A stretch of DNA of 8,612 nucleotides. Source: JAXIHJ01 sp034189755 (lineage in GTDB: Bacteria > Planctomycetota > Phycisphaerae > SM23-33). This document shows positions 1 to 6,379 of the stretch, piece by piece (the stretch's first letter is position 1; every line of letters begins with the position of its first letter). The stretch lies in contig JAXIHJ010000115.1 in NCBI GenBank assembly GCA_034189755.1, positions 1 to 8,612 of the forward strand. Direction: 5' to 3'. The position numbers and the translations under genes are program-made. The notes beneath the pieces are model-generated. The model was not told the origin of the DNA and ran no database searches. It saw only the letters and a list, made by a program, of their open reading frames with translations.

Positions 1-1513
1 TTATCCGCCGCGTGACCTGCTCCGCAAGGCCAGGCTTGTTGACGACAGCGTGCGGGCGGTCCAGTCGCTCGCCGGACAGTGCACCGGCGTCGCCGCGCTG
101 GTGGGGTTCGTTCGCCCTGCGCCGGACGGCACGGGCAGGGGTCTACAGAACGCCGCCGCCCTACTCGCCAACGGCAAAATCCGTAACGTGCACGTCAAGA
201 CGTTATTGCCCACGTACGACGTCTTCGACGAGACCCGCTACTTTCAGCCCGGCCGGACGCCGAATCTCATCGAGCTGAACGGCCTAAAGATCGGCCTGAG
301 CATCTGCGAGGACATCTGGGATGCCGTAGCGCTCGGCCGGCAGCTTTACGGCGACGACCCGATCGAACGTCTGATTGCCGCAGGAGCGCAAATTGTCGTC
401 AACATGGCAGCCAGCCCGTACCAGATGCACAAGGCCAAACAACGAGAGGAACTTTTCGCGCGACAGGCCGCCCGCAGCGCCGCGCCGATTGCGTACGTCA
501 ATCAGGTAGGCGGCAACGACGAGCTGATTTTCGACGGCGGAAGTTGCGTGGTTTCAGCCGGCGGCGAAGTTATCGCACGGGCGGCAAGCTTCCGCGAGGA
601 CCTGCTGGTTACCGACATCGAGGCCGCAGCAGGCAGGGTCGAGCCGCTCGGTGAGGAGATGGCTCGGCTGTCTGAGGCGATTAAGCTCGGCCTGCGCGAT
701 TACGTTAGAAAGTGCGGTTTTACCAGCGTAGTGCTCGGTCTTTCCGGCGGGATCGACTCAGCCGTCGTGGCCACCCTGGCCGCCGACGCACTCGGCGCCG
801 AAAACGTCTACGCCCTGGCCATGCCCAGTCGATACAGTTCCGACCACAGTACGGCCGACGCCGAGAAACTCGCAAAGAATCTAGGTATCAATTTCCAGGT
901 CGTGCCCATCGAGCCTATGCATAAGGCCTACGACCGGGCACTGGCTGAAATCTTCCCGGCCAGCGGTTGTGAATCGGCCGACGAGAACATCCAGGCCCGT
1001 ATTCGCGGCAACGTTGTGATGGCCGCCAGCAATGCCTCCGGCCATCTGCCGCTTGCGACCGGGAACAAGTCGGAACTATCAACGGGCTATTGCACACTGT
1101 ACGGGGACATGGCCGGCGGGCTGGCCGTCATCGGCGACGTGGCCAAAACAACAGTCTACGCCCTAGCCGAGCATCTCAACGCCGAAGCGAACCGGCAGCG
1201 CATACCAAGCGGCATCTTCAACAAGCCGCCGAGCGCCGAATTGAAACCCAACCAGACAGACCAGGACAAGCTCCCGCCGTATGATCTGCTCGATAAGATT
1301 CTTCAGCGGTATATCGAGCAGGACAGTACTGCTGAAGAAATCATCGCCGACGGTCTGGACGCCGAGACCGTTCATAATGTCGTACGGATGGCCGACGCCG
1401 CCGAATACAAACGCAGGCAGGCGGCGCCGGTGCTGAAGGTAACAGCCCGGGCGTTCGGCACGGGCCGGCGGATGCCGATCGCCCAGCGGTATACACCCGT
1501 AAAGGAACAGTAA
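1..1513 (+). CDS. nadE: Glutamine-dependent NAD+ synthetase, 5' partial
   Basis: This enzyme makes NAD+ from deamido-NAD+, ATP and glutamine, the last step of NAD biosynthesis in the cytoplasm. It is the two-domain form. An N-terminal nitrilase-fold glutaminase supplies ammonia to a C-terminal ATP-pyrophosphatase synthetase. The frame is open from base 2 and begins with YPPRDLL, which normally follows the catalytic Glu of the glutaminase. I therefore infer that about 50 residues, including that Glu, lie outside the window. The GTG at 50 is an internal Val, not the start. The catalytic Lys is at 197-199 in VKTLLPTYDVFDE, and the nucleophile Cys is at 305-307 in SICEDIW. The synthetase P-loop SGGIDS is at 743-760, followed by LATGNKSELSTGY and PSAELKPNQTDQD. 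The protein ends RRMPIAQRYTPVKEQ, a usual family terminus. All visible motifs are intact. The next gene starts one base after the stop. Confidence 0.97.
   Translation, partial: YPPRDLLRKARLVDDSVRAVQSLAGQCTGVAALVGFVRPAPDGTGRGLQNAAALLANGKIRNVHVKTLLPTYDVFDETRYFQPGRTPNLIELNGLKIGLSICEDIWDAVALGRQLYGDDPIERLIAAGAQIVVNMAASPYQMHKAKQREELFARQAARSAAPIAYVNQVGGNDELIFDGGSCVVSAGGEVIARAASFREDLLVTDIEAAAGRVEPLGEEMARLSEAIKLGLRDYVRKCGFTSVVLGLSGGIDSAVVATLAADALGAENVYALAMPSRYSSDHSTADAEKLAKNLGINFQVVPIEPMHKAYDRALAEIFPASGCESADENIQARIRGNVVMAASNASGHLPLATGNKSELSTGYCTLYGDMAGGLAVIGDVAKTTVYALAEHLNAEANRQRIPSGIFNKPPSAELKPNQTDQDKLPPYDLLDKILQRYIEQDSTAEEIIADGLDAETVHNVVRMADAAEYKRRQAAPVLKVTARAFGTGRRMPIAQRYTPVKEQ
1501..1506 (+). promoter_or_regulatory. 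Ribosome binding site for the zinc-ribbon gene, inside nadE
   Basis: AAAGGA lies in the last codons of nadE, 8 nt before the GTG at 1515. It supports the GTG start and points to translational coupling with nadE. Confidence 0.6.
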
Positions 1514-1514
1514 C

Positions 1515-2945
1515 GTGCAGGTAGTGTGCGGACAGTGCGGCTATAGACTCAAGCTCGACGAGTTAAAGGACGACCAGGGGCTTCGGTGTCCGGAATGCGG
1601 AGCCGATATATCCGTTCCTGCTACGGACGCTGCGGCGCAGACCGAAGGTCAGATAAAGCCTGACGAAACCAGCTTGGGCGATAAGGACGCCGGTTTTGCC
1701 GAACAGGCCATGCGGGCCATGGCGTCTAAAATTTCAATCACCTGCGGTTCCTGCGGCAAGCAGTTGGCGGTGGAGCTTCGGCTGGCAGGCAGGAAAAGAC
1801 GCTGCCCGGCCTGTGGCAACCAAATTCGTATTCCCTACCCGGAGGATGACGGGGAAAAACCGCCCACGACACCCACGACCAAGACGCAGCAGCCGGACGA
1901 TGAATCTTCAACGGCACGACGCCGAGCGACCGTTCGCCTGATACTGGCCGCGTGTGCCGCAACCGTGGTAATCGTACTGGTGACGGCGGCGGGATTGAAG
2001 GTCGCGCGGCTGTTCACCGGGTCGGGAACGCCGGATAAGGCCGGCACGGAACAAGCTCCGGCTACGCCGCCTGCGACACAAAACTCCGACCGGCCGGACG
2101 AGACGCCGACAATAAAGCCGGCTGCTCCGATGGAGCCTGTCGCCCCAACCGTCCAAAAGGGCGCCGAAAAAACCCCGGACGGGCAGCAGCCTAAAACCGA
2201 CTTAACTCACACGATTAAAATCCTCTCGACTGTCGCGGAAGCCTTCGCAACCGGCAATATCTTCCCCGCCGGACCGGGCCGGTTGTACTGGAAGCTGACC
2301 GTAGAGATTAAAGCCGGGGCGCGACCGCTGCGTTTTCGCAACTACGGCGAAGACGTCCTGTTAATGGTCCACGGGCAGCGGATTTTATCACTGGGCGCGC
2401 CCGGCGGAGACGGGTTTCTGCCGACCCGCAGCGAGAAGAGAACCATCACACTGGGCCGGGGCGAGTCAACAAGGCGGACGTTCCTGTTTGAGTTGCCTCA
2501 ATTCGTCCGCAACGGCGAGCTTCGTATCCGCGATACCGCGGCTGTAAAGGTCGGTCCGGTATCGCTGCCGAAACTGGCTGATGCGCCGGTCCTCGAAGGG
2601 GAATTTAACGAGATACAGCCGCGATATCTCAAGCCTATGTTGCGCAACCCGGTAATGGCGGCTATTCAGGCGGCATTCGGGCATAGCCTTATCATCAGAC
2701 GGCGAAAGGCCTCACCGGCTGAACTGGCCGAAGGCAAACAGGGCGGCGGCCTGGACGTATCTATACCGGCTGCGATGGTAACCGGACAGGCCAGGTCTGT
2801 CGGCGGCGGGCTGTACGAAGCCGTCCTCTATCACGGGCAAAAGTCGCTGAACTGCAAGATTCGCCTTGTCGATTCAGCACAACGGCTGGTCCTTTATCTC
2901 AGCGACCGGCCATTTCACCAATTGTCCTACGTCAGGAAGAAGTAG
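1515..2945 (+). CDS. Membrane protein with tandem zinc ribbons, function unknown
   Basis: I do not recognise a named family for the whole 476-residue protein. It starts with GTG, 1 nt after the nadE stop and 8 nt after AAAGGA. Two CxxC-x16-CxxC zinc ribbons are visible: C5/C8/C25/C28 and C77/C80/C97/C100. They are joined by an acidic spacer at residues 36-70. Residues 136-138 are Arg-Arg-Arg, and one hydrophobic helix follows at about 141-161. By the positive-inside rule the zinc ribbons should be cytoplasmic. Next comes a Pro/Thr/Ala-rich linker (about 170-228) and a C-terminal region (about 230-476) with many short hydrophobic stretches that suggest beta structure; this part would be extracytoplasmic. 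The layout is common in planctomycete proteins of unknown role. Position suggests shared transcription with nadE but does not indicate a function in NAD metabolism. The zinc ribbons could bind a protein partner or nucleic acid. Confidence 0.88.
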   Translation: MQVVCGQCGYRLKLDELKDDQGLRCPECGADISVPATDAAAQTEGQIKPDETSLGDKDAGFAEQAMRAMASKISITCGSCGKQLAVELRLAGRKRRCPACGNQIRIPYPEDDGEKPPTTPTTKTQQPDDESSTARRRATVRLILAACAATVVIVLVTAAGLKVARLFTGSGTPDKAGTEQAPATPPATQNSDRPDETPTIKPAAPMEPVAPTVQKGAEKTPDGQQPKTDLTHTIKILSTVAEAFATGNIFPAGPGRLYWKLTVEIKAGARPLRFRNYGEDVLLMVHGQRILSLGAPGGDGFLPTRSEKRTITLGRGESTRRTFLFELPQFVRNGELRIRDTAAVKVGPVSLPKLADAPVLEGEFNEIQPRYLKPMLRNPVMAAIQAAFGHSLIIRRRKASPAELAEGKQGGGLDVSIPAAMVTGQARSVGGGLYEAVLYHGQKSLNCKIRLVDSAQRLVLYLSDRPFHQLSYVRKK

Positions 2946-2997
2946 CTTCCTCCCGCCATCGGTGTCTCGGCTGAACACAACAGGTTCGGAGAGCGTT

Positions 2998-4218
2998 TTA
3001 TAGAAGGAATTCCCTGACGGCTTCGGCGGCGCGCCGTCTGAGCAGCGGTTCGGTCTGGAGCATGGCGGCTCGAACGGCAATGCCGTCGCCAACAAGAGGC
3101 CGAACCGCGTGAAATATAGCCTGCGGCAGATCAGGTTCAGCCTGGCCTGGGATGCAGAGCACCGGCACATTTGCCTGGCGGGCTATCTGCGCTACGCCGA
3201 CGGCCGCCTTGCCTGAAAGGCTCTGGGCATCGAGTTTACCCTCGCCGGTTATGCACAGCTTGGCACCTGAAAGTCTCCCGGCCAGGCCGACCGCCTCGGC
3301 GACGATCTCGATGCCGCTTTCCAGCGTGGCGCCGGCAAAAGCAACCAGACCGGCACCCAGCCCACCGGCAGCGCCGGCGCCGGGAACCTTTTCGATGTCC
3401 ATGGCCATTTCCCGGCGGATTGTGCCGGCCAAATGCACAAGCCCCGCCTCAAGCCGCCGGACCATCTCAGGTGTAGCGCCCTTCTGCGGGCCATAGACCA
3501 TGGCCGCTCCGTCCGGGCCGGTTAAGGGATTGGCAACGTCACACGCAACGCGCACTCGCACTTCTGCCAGGCGCGGGTCGCGGTCGGACAGGTCGATGCC
3601 TTCGATGTCGGTCAGCCCACCGCCGGCCAACCCGCAGACAATCGCCTTATTTTGCCTATCGGTAAAGACAACCCCCATCGCCTGCGCACAGCCACAGCCA
3701 CCGTCCACTGTGCCCGAGCCTCCTATGCCCACGATAATCTTTCGTGCTCCGGCATCCAGCGCCGCAAGTATGAGCTGACCTGTCCCGAACGTGGTCGTCC
3801 GCAGTGGGTCGCGCTTCTCAGTCGGGATCAGCCCAAGGCCCGAAGCGCTGGCCATCTCAATTACTGCGACGGCTCCGCCGGCCACCTTGGCTGGTTCGCC
3901 TTCACCGGATGCAACGTGCAGCGAGCCGCAAAGCCCGACCTCGCCGGGCAAGCTGCCAAAGCCTCTCACCGCTGCACCCAGCAGTCCGAAACGTGCGCGG
4001 ATAGGCGCGCCCAGCGGATCGAACACATCGGTGGTGATCAGCCGGCCGTTCGTGGCGGCGACCATCGCATCGACAGTCCCCTCGCCGCCGTCAGCCATCG
4101 GGCACAAATCTATACACGCGTCCGGCACAACTTGCAGCACACCGCCGGCCAAAGCTGCGGCTACCTTAGCCGCCGACAGAGAACCCTTGAACGAATCCGG
4201 CGCTATGACAATCTTCAT
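2998..4218 (-). CDS. Glycerate kinase, class I (GarK/GlxK type)
   Basis: This enzyme phosphorylates D-glycerate with ATP; characterised E. coli members of the class give 2-phosphoglycerate, which enters lower glycolysis. The N-terminus MKIVIAPDSFKGSLSA is the family signature, so I chose the ATG at 4218. The frame extends upstream to a TTG at 4272, but the 18 extra residues are not family-like and overlap the divergent promoter. Other motifs are CPMADGGEGTVD (residues 39-50), VGIGGSGTVDGGCGC (163-177) and ITGEGKLDAQSLSGKAAVGVAQ (323-344). Length is 406 residues against about 375-385 usual. Most of the excess seems to be an insertion at residues 83-113 (3880-3972), just before AVAVIEMASASGL. 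AAAGG sits 3 nt and AGAGAAG 9 nt before the ATG; neither is strong. No promoter for this gene was convincing. It is convergent with the zinc-ribbon gene (52-bp gap). Confidence 0.95.
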   Translation of the reverse strand: MKIVIAPDSFKGSLSAAKVAAALAGGVLQVVPDACIDLCPMADGGEGTVDAMVAATNGRLITTDVFDPLGAPIRARFGLLGAAVRGFGSLPGEVGLCGSLHVASGEGEPAKVAGGAVAVIEMASASGLGLIPTEKRDPLRTTTFGTGQLILAALDAGARKIIVGIGGSGTVDGGCGCAQAMGVVFTDRQNKAIVCGLAGGGLTDIEGIDLSDRDPRLAEVRVRVACDVANPLTGPDGAAMVYGPQKGATPEMVRRLEAGLVHLAGTIRREMAMDIEKVPGAGAAGGLGAGLVAFAGATLESGIEIVAEAVGLAGRLSGAKLCITGEGKLDAQSLSGKAAVGVAQIARQANVPVLCIPGQAEPDLPQAIFHAVRPLVGDGIAVRAAMLQTEPLLRRRAAEAVREFLL

Positions 4219-4264
4219 TTGCCTTTGCTTCTCTTTCTGCCTCCCGGCAAGAAACTTCATCGGC

Positions 4265-4296
4265 ATTGACAATTGCCGGTCGGTGATTGATAATTG
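4265..4296. repeat. Two copies of ATTGAYAATTG
   Basis: ATTGACAATTG (4265-4275) and ATTGATAATTG (4286-4296) differ at one of 11 positions and are spaced 21 bp start to start. They lie in the divergent intergenic region, and each contains part of the predicted rightward promoter (-35 in the first, -10 in the second). They could be operator half-sites, part of a dispersed AT-rich repeat, or a by-product of the promoter hexamers. Confidence 0.45.
4266..4294 (+). promoter_or_regulatory. Sigma-70-type promoter for the phosphotransferase gene
   Basis: A perfect -35 TTGACA (4266-4271) is followed by a 17-bp spacer and GATAAT (4289-4294), one mismatch from TATAAT. The predicted transcript start is near 4301, about 28 nt before the ATG at 4329. 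The position and orientation fit the downstream gene. No extended -10 is seen. Confidence 0.65.
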
Positions 4297-4328
4297 TAAG
4301 TTCAGAGCCTCAATTTGAAAATCTTAAC

Positions 4329-5366
4329 ATGGCAGGTGTCCGTGAAAAATTCGGCACGGAAGAGTTGGCTGTTTGCCTAAGCCACTACGACCTGGGAATT
4401 ATCAAAAGCGTCGAGGTCTTCGCGCGTGGCTCGCGCCGCGCGCCGAAGCTTGTCATCGACAGCCATCGCGGCAAGTTTCTCTTCAAGCGCCGCGCCAAGG
4501 GCAAGGACAACCTGGCCAAGGTCGCATTCACGCATCAGATTCAGCTTCACCTGGCGGGGCAAAACTTCCCTCTGCCTCACCTGCTCGGCACACGCGATGA
4601 GAACAACTCGATGCTGGTACTGAACGGTAGTATTTACGAGATGTTCGAATACATCGCCGGTAGCGGATACGACGCCTCGCTGGACGCGACATTCCACGCG
4701 GGGCGAATTCTCGGTTTGTATCACAAGCTGCTATCCGAGTTCCGCAGCGACTACAAACCCCCGAAAGGCAGCTACCACAACGCCCAGGCCATTCACCAGG
4801 CCATCCGCAACACGGTGGGGTCGCTCCCGGTGGAGTCCCGCCCGTCCGCCGAGGTGCTTTCCAAGACGATTACATCGCTCGAAGATGCCTACAAGTACTG
4901 TGCCCAACACGTCAATGACATAGGTCTGGAGGGCTGGGGCATGCAGATCGTCCACGGCGACTGGCACCCCGGCAACATGCTCTTTAGGGACAAGCACGTG
5001 GCCGCGGTGATTGATTATGACGCGGCGAGGCTGCAGCAGCGAGTGATCGACCTGGCCAACGGGGCACTTCAGTTTTCCATCGTCGGTGGTGGCGACGACC
5101 CGACCAAATGGCCGGATGAGCCGGACAAGAACCGCTTCAAAAGATTCGTGCGCGGTTACGATTCAGTCAATGTTGTTTCCGTAGCCGAGCTTAAGGCCGT
5201 ACCGTTCCTGATGTGCGAGGCGATGATCGCCGAGGCCGTTCTGCCTATCGCGGCGACAGGCAGCTTCGGGCGGATCGAGGGCTTTTCATTCCTCCAGATG
5301 ATCGACCGCAAGATCAAATGGGTTTTGAAACACCTCAAGGAATTGTATTCGGTGCTGGAGCAGTAA
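4329..5366 (+). CDS. APH/choline-kinase-fold phosphotransferase, substrate unknown
   Basis: A 345-residue small-molecule kinase of the aminoglycoside phosphotransferase / homoserine kinase II superfamily, probably cytoplasmic: no signal peptide or membrane helix is visible. The nucleotide-loop region is around ARGSRRAPKLV (residues 32-42). The candidate ATP-binding Lys is K53 in FLFKRR. The Brenner motif HGDWHPGN is at 209-216 (4953-4976), with catalytic Asp D211, and the metal-binding motif IDYD at 228-231. All catalytic elements look intact. An upstream TTG at 4287 would overlap the -10 hexamer and add atypical residues, so I chose the ATG at 4329; no Shine-Dalgarno sequence precedes it. 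The gene stands alone between two oppositely oriented genes and has its own promoter, so context does not reveal the substrate. It is unlikely to be a resistance gene: nothing mobile is nearby and its composition matches its neighbours. A metabolite kinase, or a SrkA-like protein kinase, remains possible. Confidence 0.88.
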   Translation: MAGVREKFGTEELAVCLSHYDLGIIKSVEVFARGSRRAPKLVIDSHRGKFLFKRRAKGKDNLAKVAFTHQIQLHLAGQNFPLPHLLGTRDENNSMLVLNGSIYEMFEYIAGSGYDASLDATFHAGRILGLYHKLLSEFRSDYKPPKGSYHNAQAIHQAIRNTVGSLPVESRPSAEVLSKTITSLEDAYKYCAQHVNDIGLEGWGMQIVHGDWHPGNMLFRDKHVAAVIDYDAARLQQRVIDLANGALQFSIVGGGDDPTKWPDEPDKNRFKRFVRGYDSVNVVSVAELKAVPFLMCEAMIAEAVLPIAATGSFGRIEGFSFLQMIDRKIKWVLKHLKELYSVLEQ

Positions 5367-5441
5367 ATGCTTGCAGCGGTCGTTCGCGGTCTGGCCCCGG
5401 CGGCAATACCGAGCCTTCAACCCCGGTGAACATATCGGCCA

Positions 5442-6317
5442 CTAGTGTGTGGGTGCGGTTGTAGACTGCGGCATCGGCTTCCACCGCAGTAGCGGCCGCG
5501 GCGGGACGACATCAACTTTCTCGCCTCTCAGGACCCTGGCGACCTGCTGCTGGTCCCATCGATTTGCCCGTACGAACGGTGCGACATATCTGCGGACGAA
5601 CCGTCCCGCCCCACTGGTCAGGTGTCCGCCGGCGTGGCCGGTCTTAGCCATCTTTTCAAACCAGGGGACCTCTAACAGTTTTTCATACGTCTTGGCCCGG
5701 CGTGGTTCGGAAGGCAGTTCAAACCCGATTCGACCGGCTGAAGAAGTATGCTCGCCATCCATCGTGCCGGAAATCGTTGTACCCAATCCGAGCAGAAACC
5801 AGTCGCGCGAGGAATAGAAGCTGATGATCCCCAGCCGTGTCTTTGCCAGAGCATCATCCAGCATATAGTTAGGGGACATTGAAACGGCCAGCATGATGAT
5901 GCCGTCGATCCCCGTCCCGCCAGGCAGTGCCTCAGCCACCCACGCCGCTATCGCCCCGCCGCCGCTTTGGCCCACCAGAATCACCGGGCGATCCGGATAC
6001 GAAACCTGATAGCGGACAATTCGATCGGCGACCCACTCGGCCTTTTCGCGATTGCCCTGCTCGTTGCGAAGGTTATACAGCGGGCCGAACAACACGAAGG
6101 TCCAGTCGTACAGCTCGATGGCCCAGTTCACACCACCGTCGTTCAATCCCCTACAGATGGCCTCGTTGAATCCGCTTCGGCCCTCGATGCCCGGCAGAAC
6201 AATGACCAGCCCGCGCTGAAGCCGCTCGCGGCTGACGTACGGCTGAGAAGCAATGCAGCCGGAGAAAAACGCGGCGCATAAGAACGCCGCCATTAAATAA
6301 ATAGAACCTCGGCTCAA
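5442..6317 (-). CDS. Predicted lipoprotein with alpha/beta-hydrolase fold
   Basis: A probable serine hydrolase anchored to a membrane by lipidation; substrate unknown. I chose the TTG at 6317 because GGGAG lies 5 nt upstream and the resulting N-terminus MSRGSIYLMAAFLCAAFFSGC is a classic lipoprotein signal: Arg, hydrophobic core, then FSGC with C21 as the lipidated residue. Phe at -3 of the lipobox is less usual. The mature part begins LVIVLPGIEGRSGFN (residues 37-51). The nucleophile elbow GQSGG is at 116-120, with S118 as nucleophile. Asp172 after IISFYSS is a candidate acid, and His228 or His232 (GHAGGH) the candidate base. The length is 291 residues. The ATG at 6293 gives a signal with no positive charge and no good ribosome site; the TTG at 6374 puts repeat sequence in the coding region. 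The gene lies 62 nt downstream of dnaK in the same direction and may share its transcript. An esterase, lipase or thioesterase role is equally possible. Confidence 0.85.
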   Translation of the reverse strand: MSRGSIYLMAAFLCAAFFSGCIASQPYVSRERLQRGLVIVLPGIEGRSGFNEAICRGLNDGGVNWAIELYDWTFVLFGPLYNLRNEQGNREKAEWVADRIVRYQVSYPDRPVILVGQSGGGAIAAWVAEALPGGTGIDGIIMLAVSMSPNYMLDDALAKTRLGIISFYSSRDWFLLGLGTTISGTMDGEHTSSAGRIGFELPSEPRRAKTYEKLLEVPWFEKMAKTGHAGGHLTSGAGRFVRRYVAPFVRANRWDQQQVARVLRGEKVDVVPPRPLLRWKPMPQSTTAPTH

Positions 6318-6322
6318 AAGAA

Positions 6323-6327
6323 CTCCC
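6323..6327 (-). promoter_or_regulatory. Ribosome binding site that decides the hydrolase start
   Basis: On the minus strand GGGAG is followed by 5 nt and then TTG (6317-6315). It is the best ribosome site near any candidate start of the lipoprotein gene and supports the TTG over the ATG at 6293. Confidence 0.55.
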
Positions 6328-6350
6328 GCTCCCTTCCGGTCGCGGCTAGT

Positions 6351-6376
6351 AAATCCGTAATCTGAAATCCGCAATC
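6351..6376. repeat. Tandem AAATCCGYAATC repeat between dnaK and the hydrolase
   Basis: AAATCCGTAATC (6351-6362) and AAATCCGCAATC (6365-6376) differ at one of 12 positions and are separated by TG, a 14-bp period. They fill most of the 62-nt gap between the dnaK stop and the hydrolase start. They do not form a hairpin with each other, since they are direct repeats, so they are not an obvious terminator. They may be a small member of a dispersed intergenic repeat family; that is inference. Confidence 0.6.
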
Positions 6377-6379
6377 GGG

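Noticed and set aside
50..52. GTG as the nadE start
   Set aside because: The frame is open upstream to base 2 with conserved YPPRDLL, so the GTG encodes an internal Val.
2946..2997. Terminator between the convergent zinc-ribbon and glycerate kinase genes
   Set aside because: Only a GAAC/GTTC 4-bp stem with interrupted extensions and a short T-run; too weak to call.
3652..4318. Long plus-strand frames (205 and 175 codons) opposite glycerate kinase
   Set aside because: They overlap a gene with clear family motifs, and their translations are Arg/Pro/Ala-rich shadow sequence.
5367..5441. Terminator, or a 20-codon ORF starting at 5367, after the phosphotransferase
   Set aside because: Only 4-bp stems without T-runs. 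The small ORF begins right after the stop but has no ribosome site or recognisable sequence, so chance is the simplest reading.
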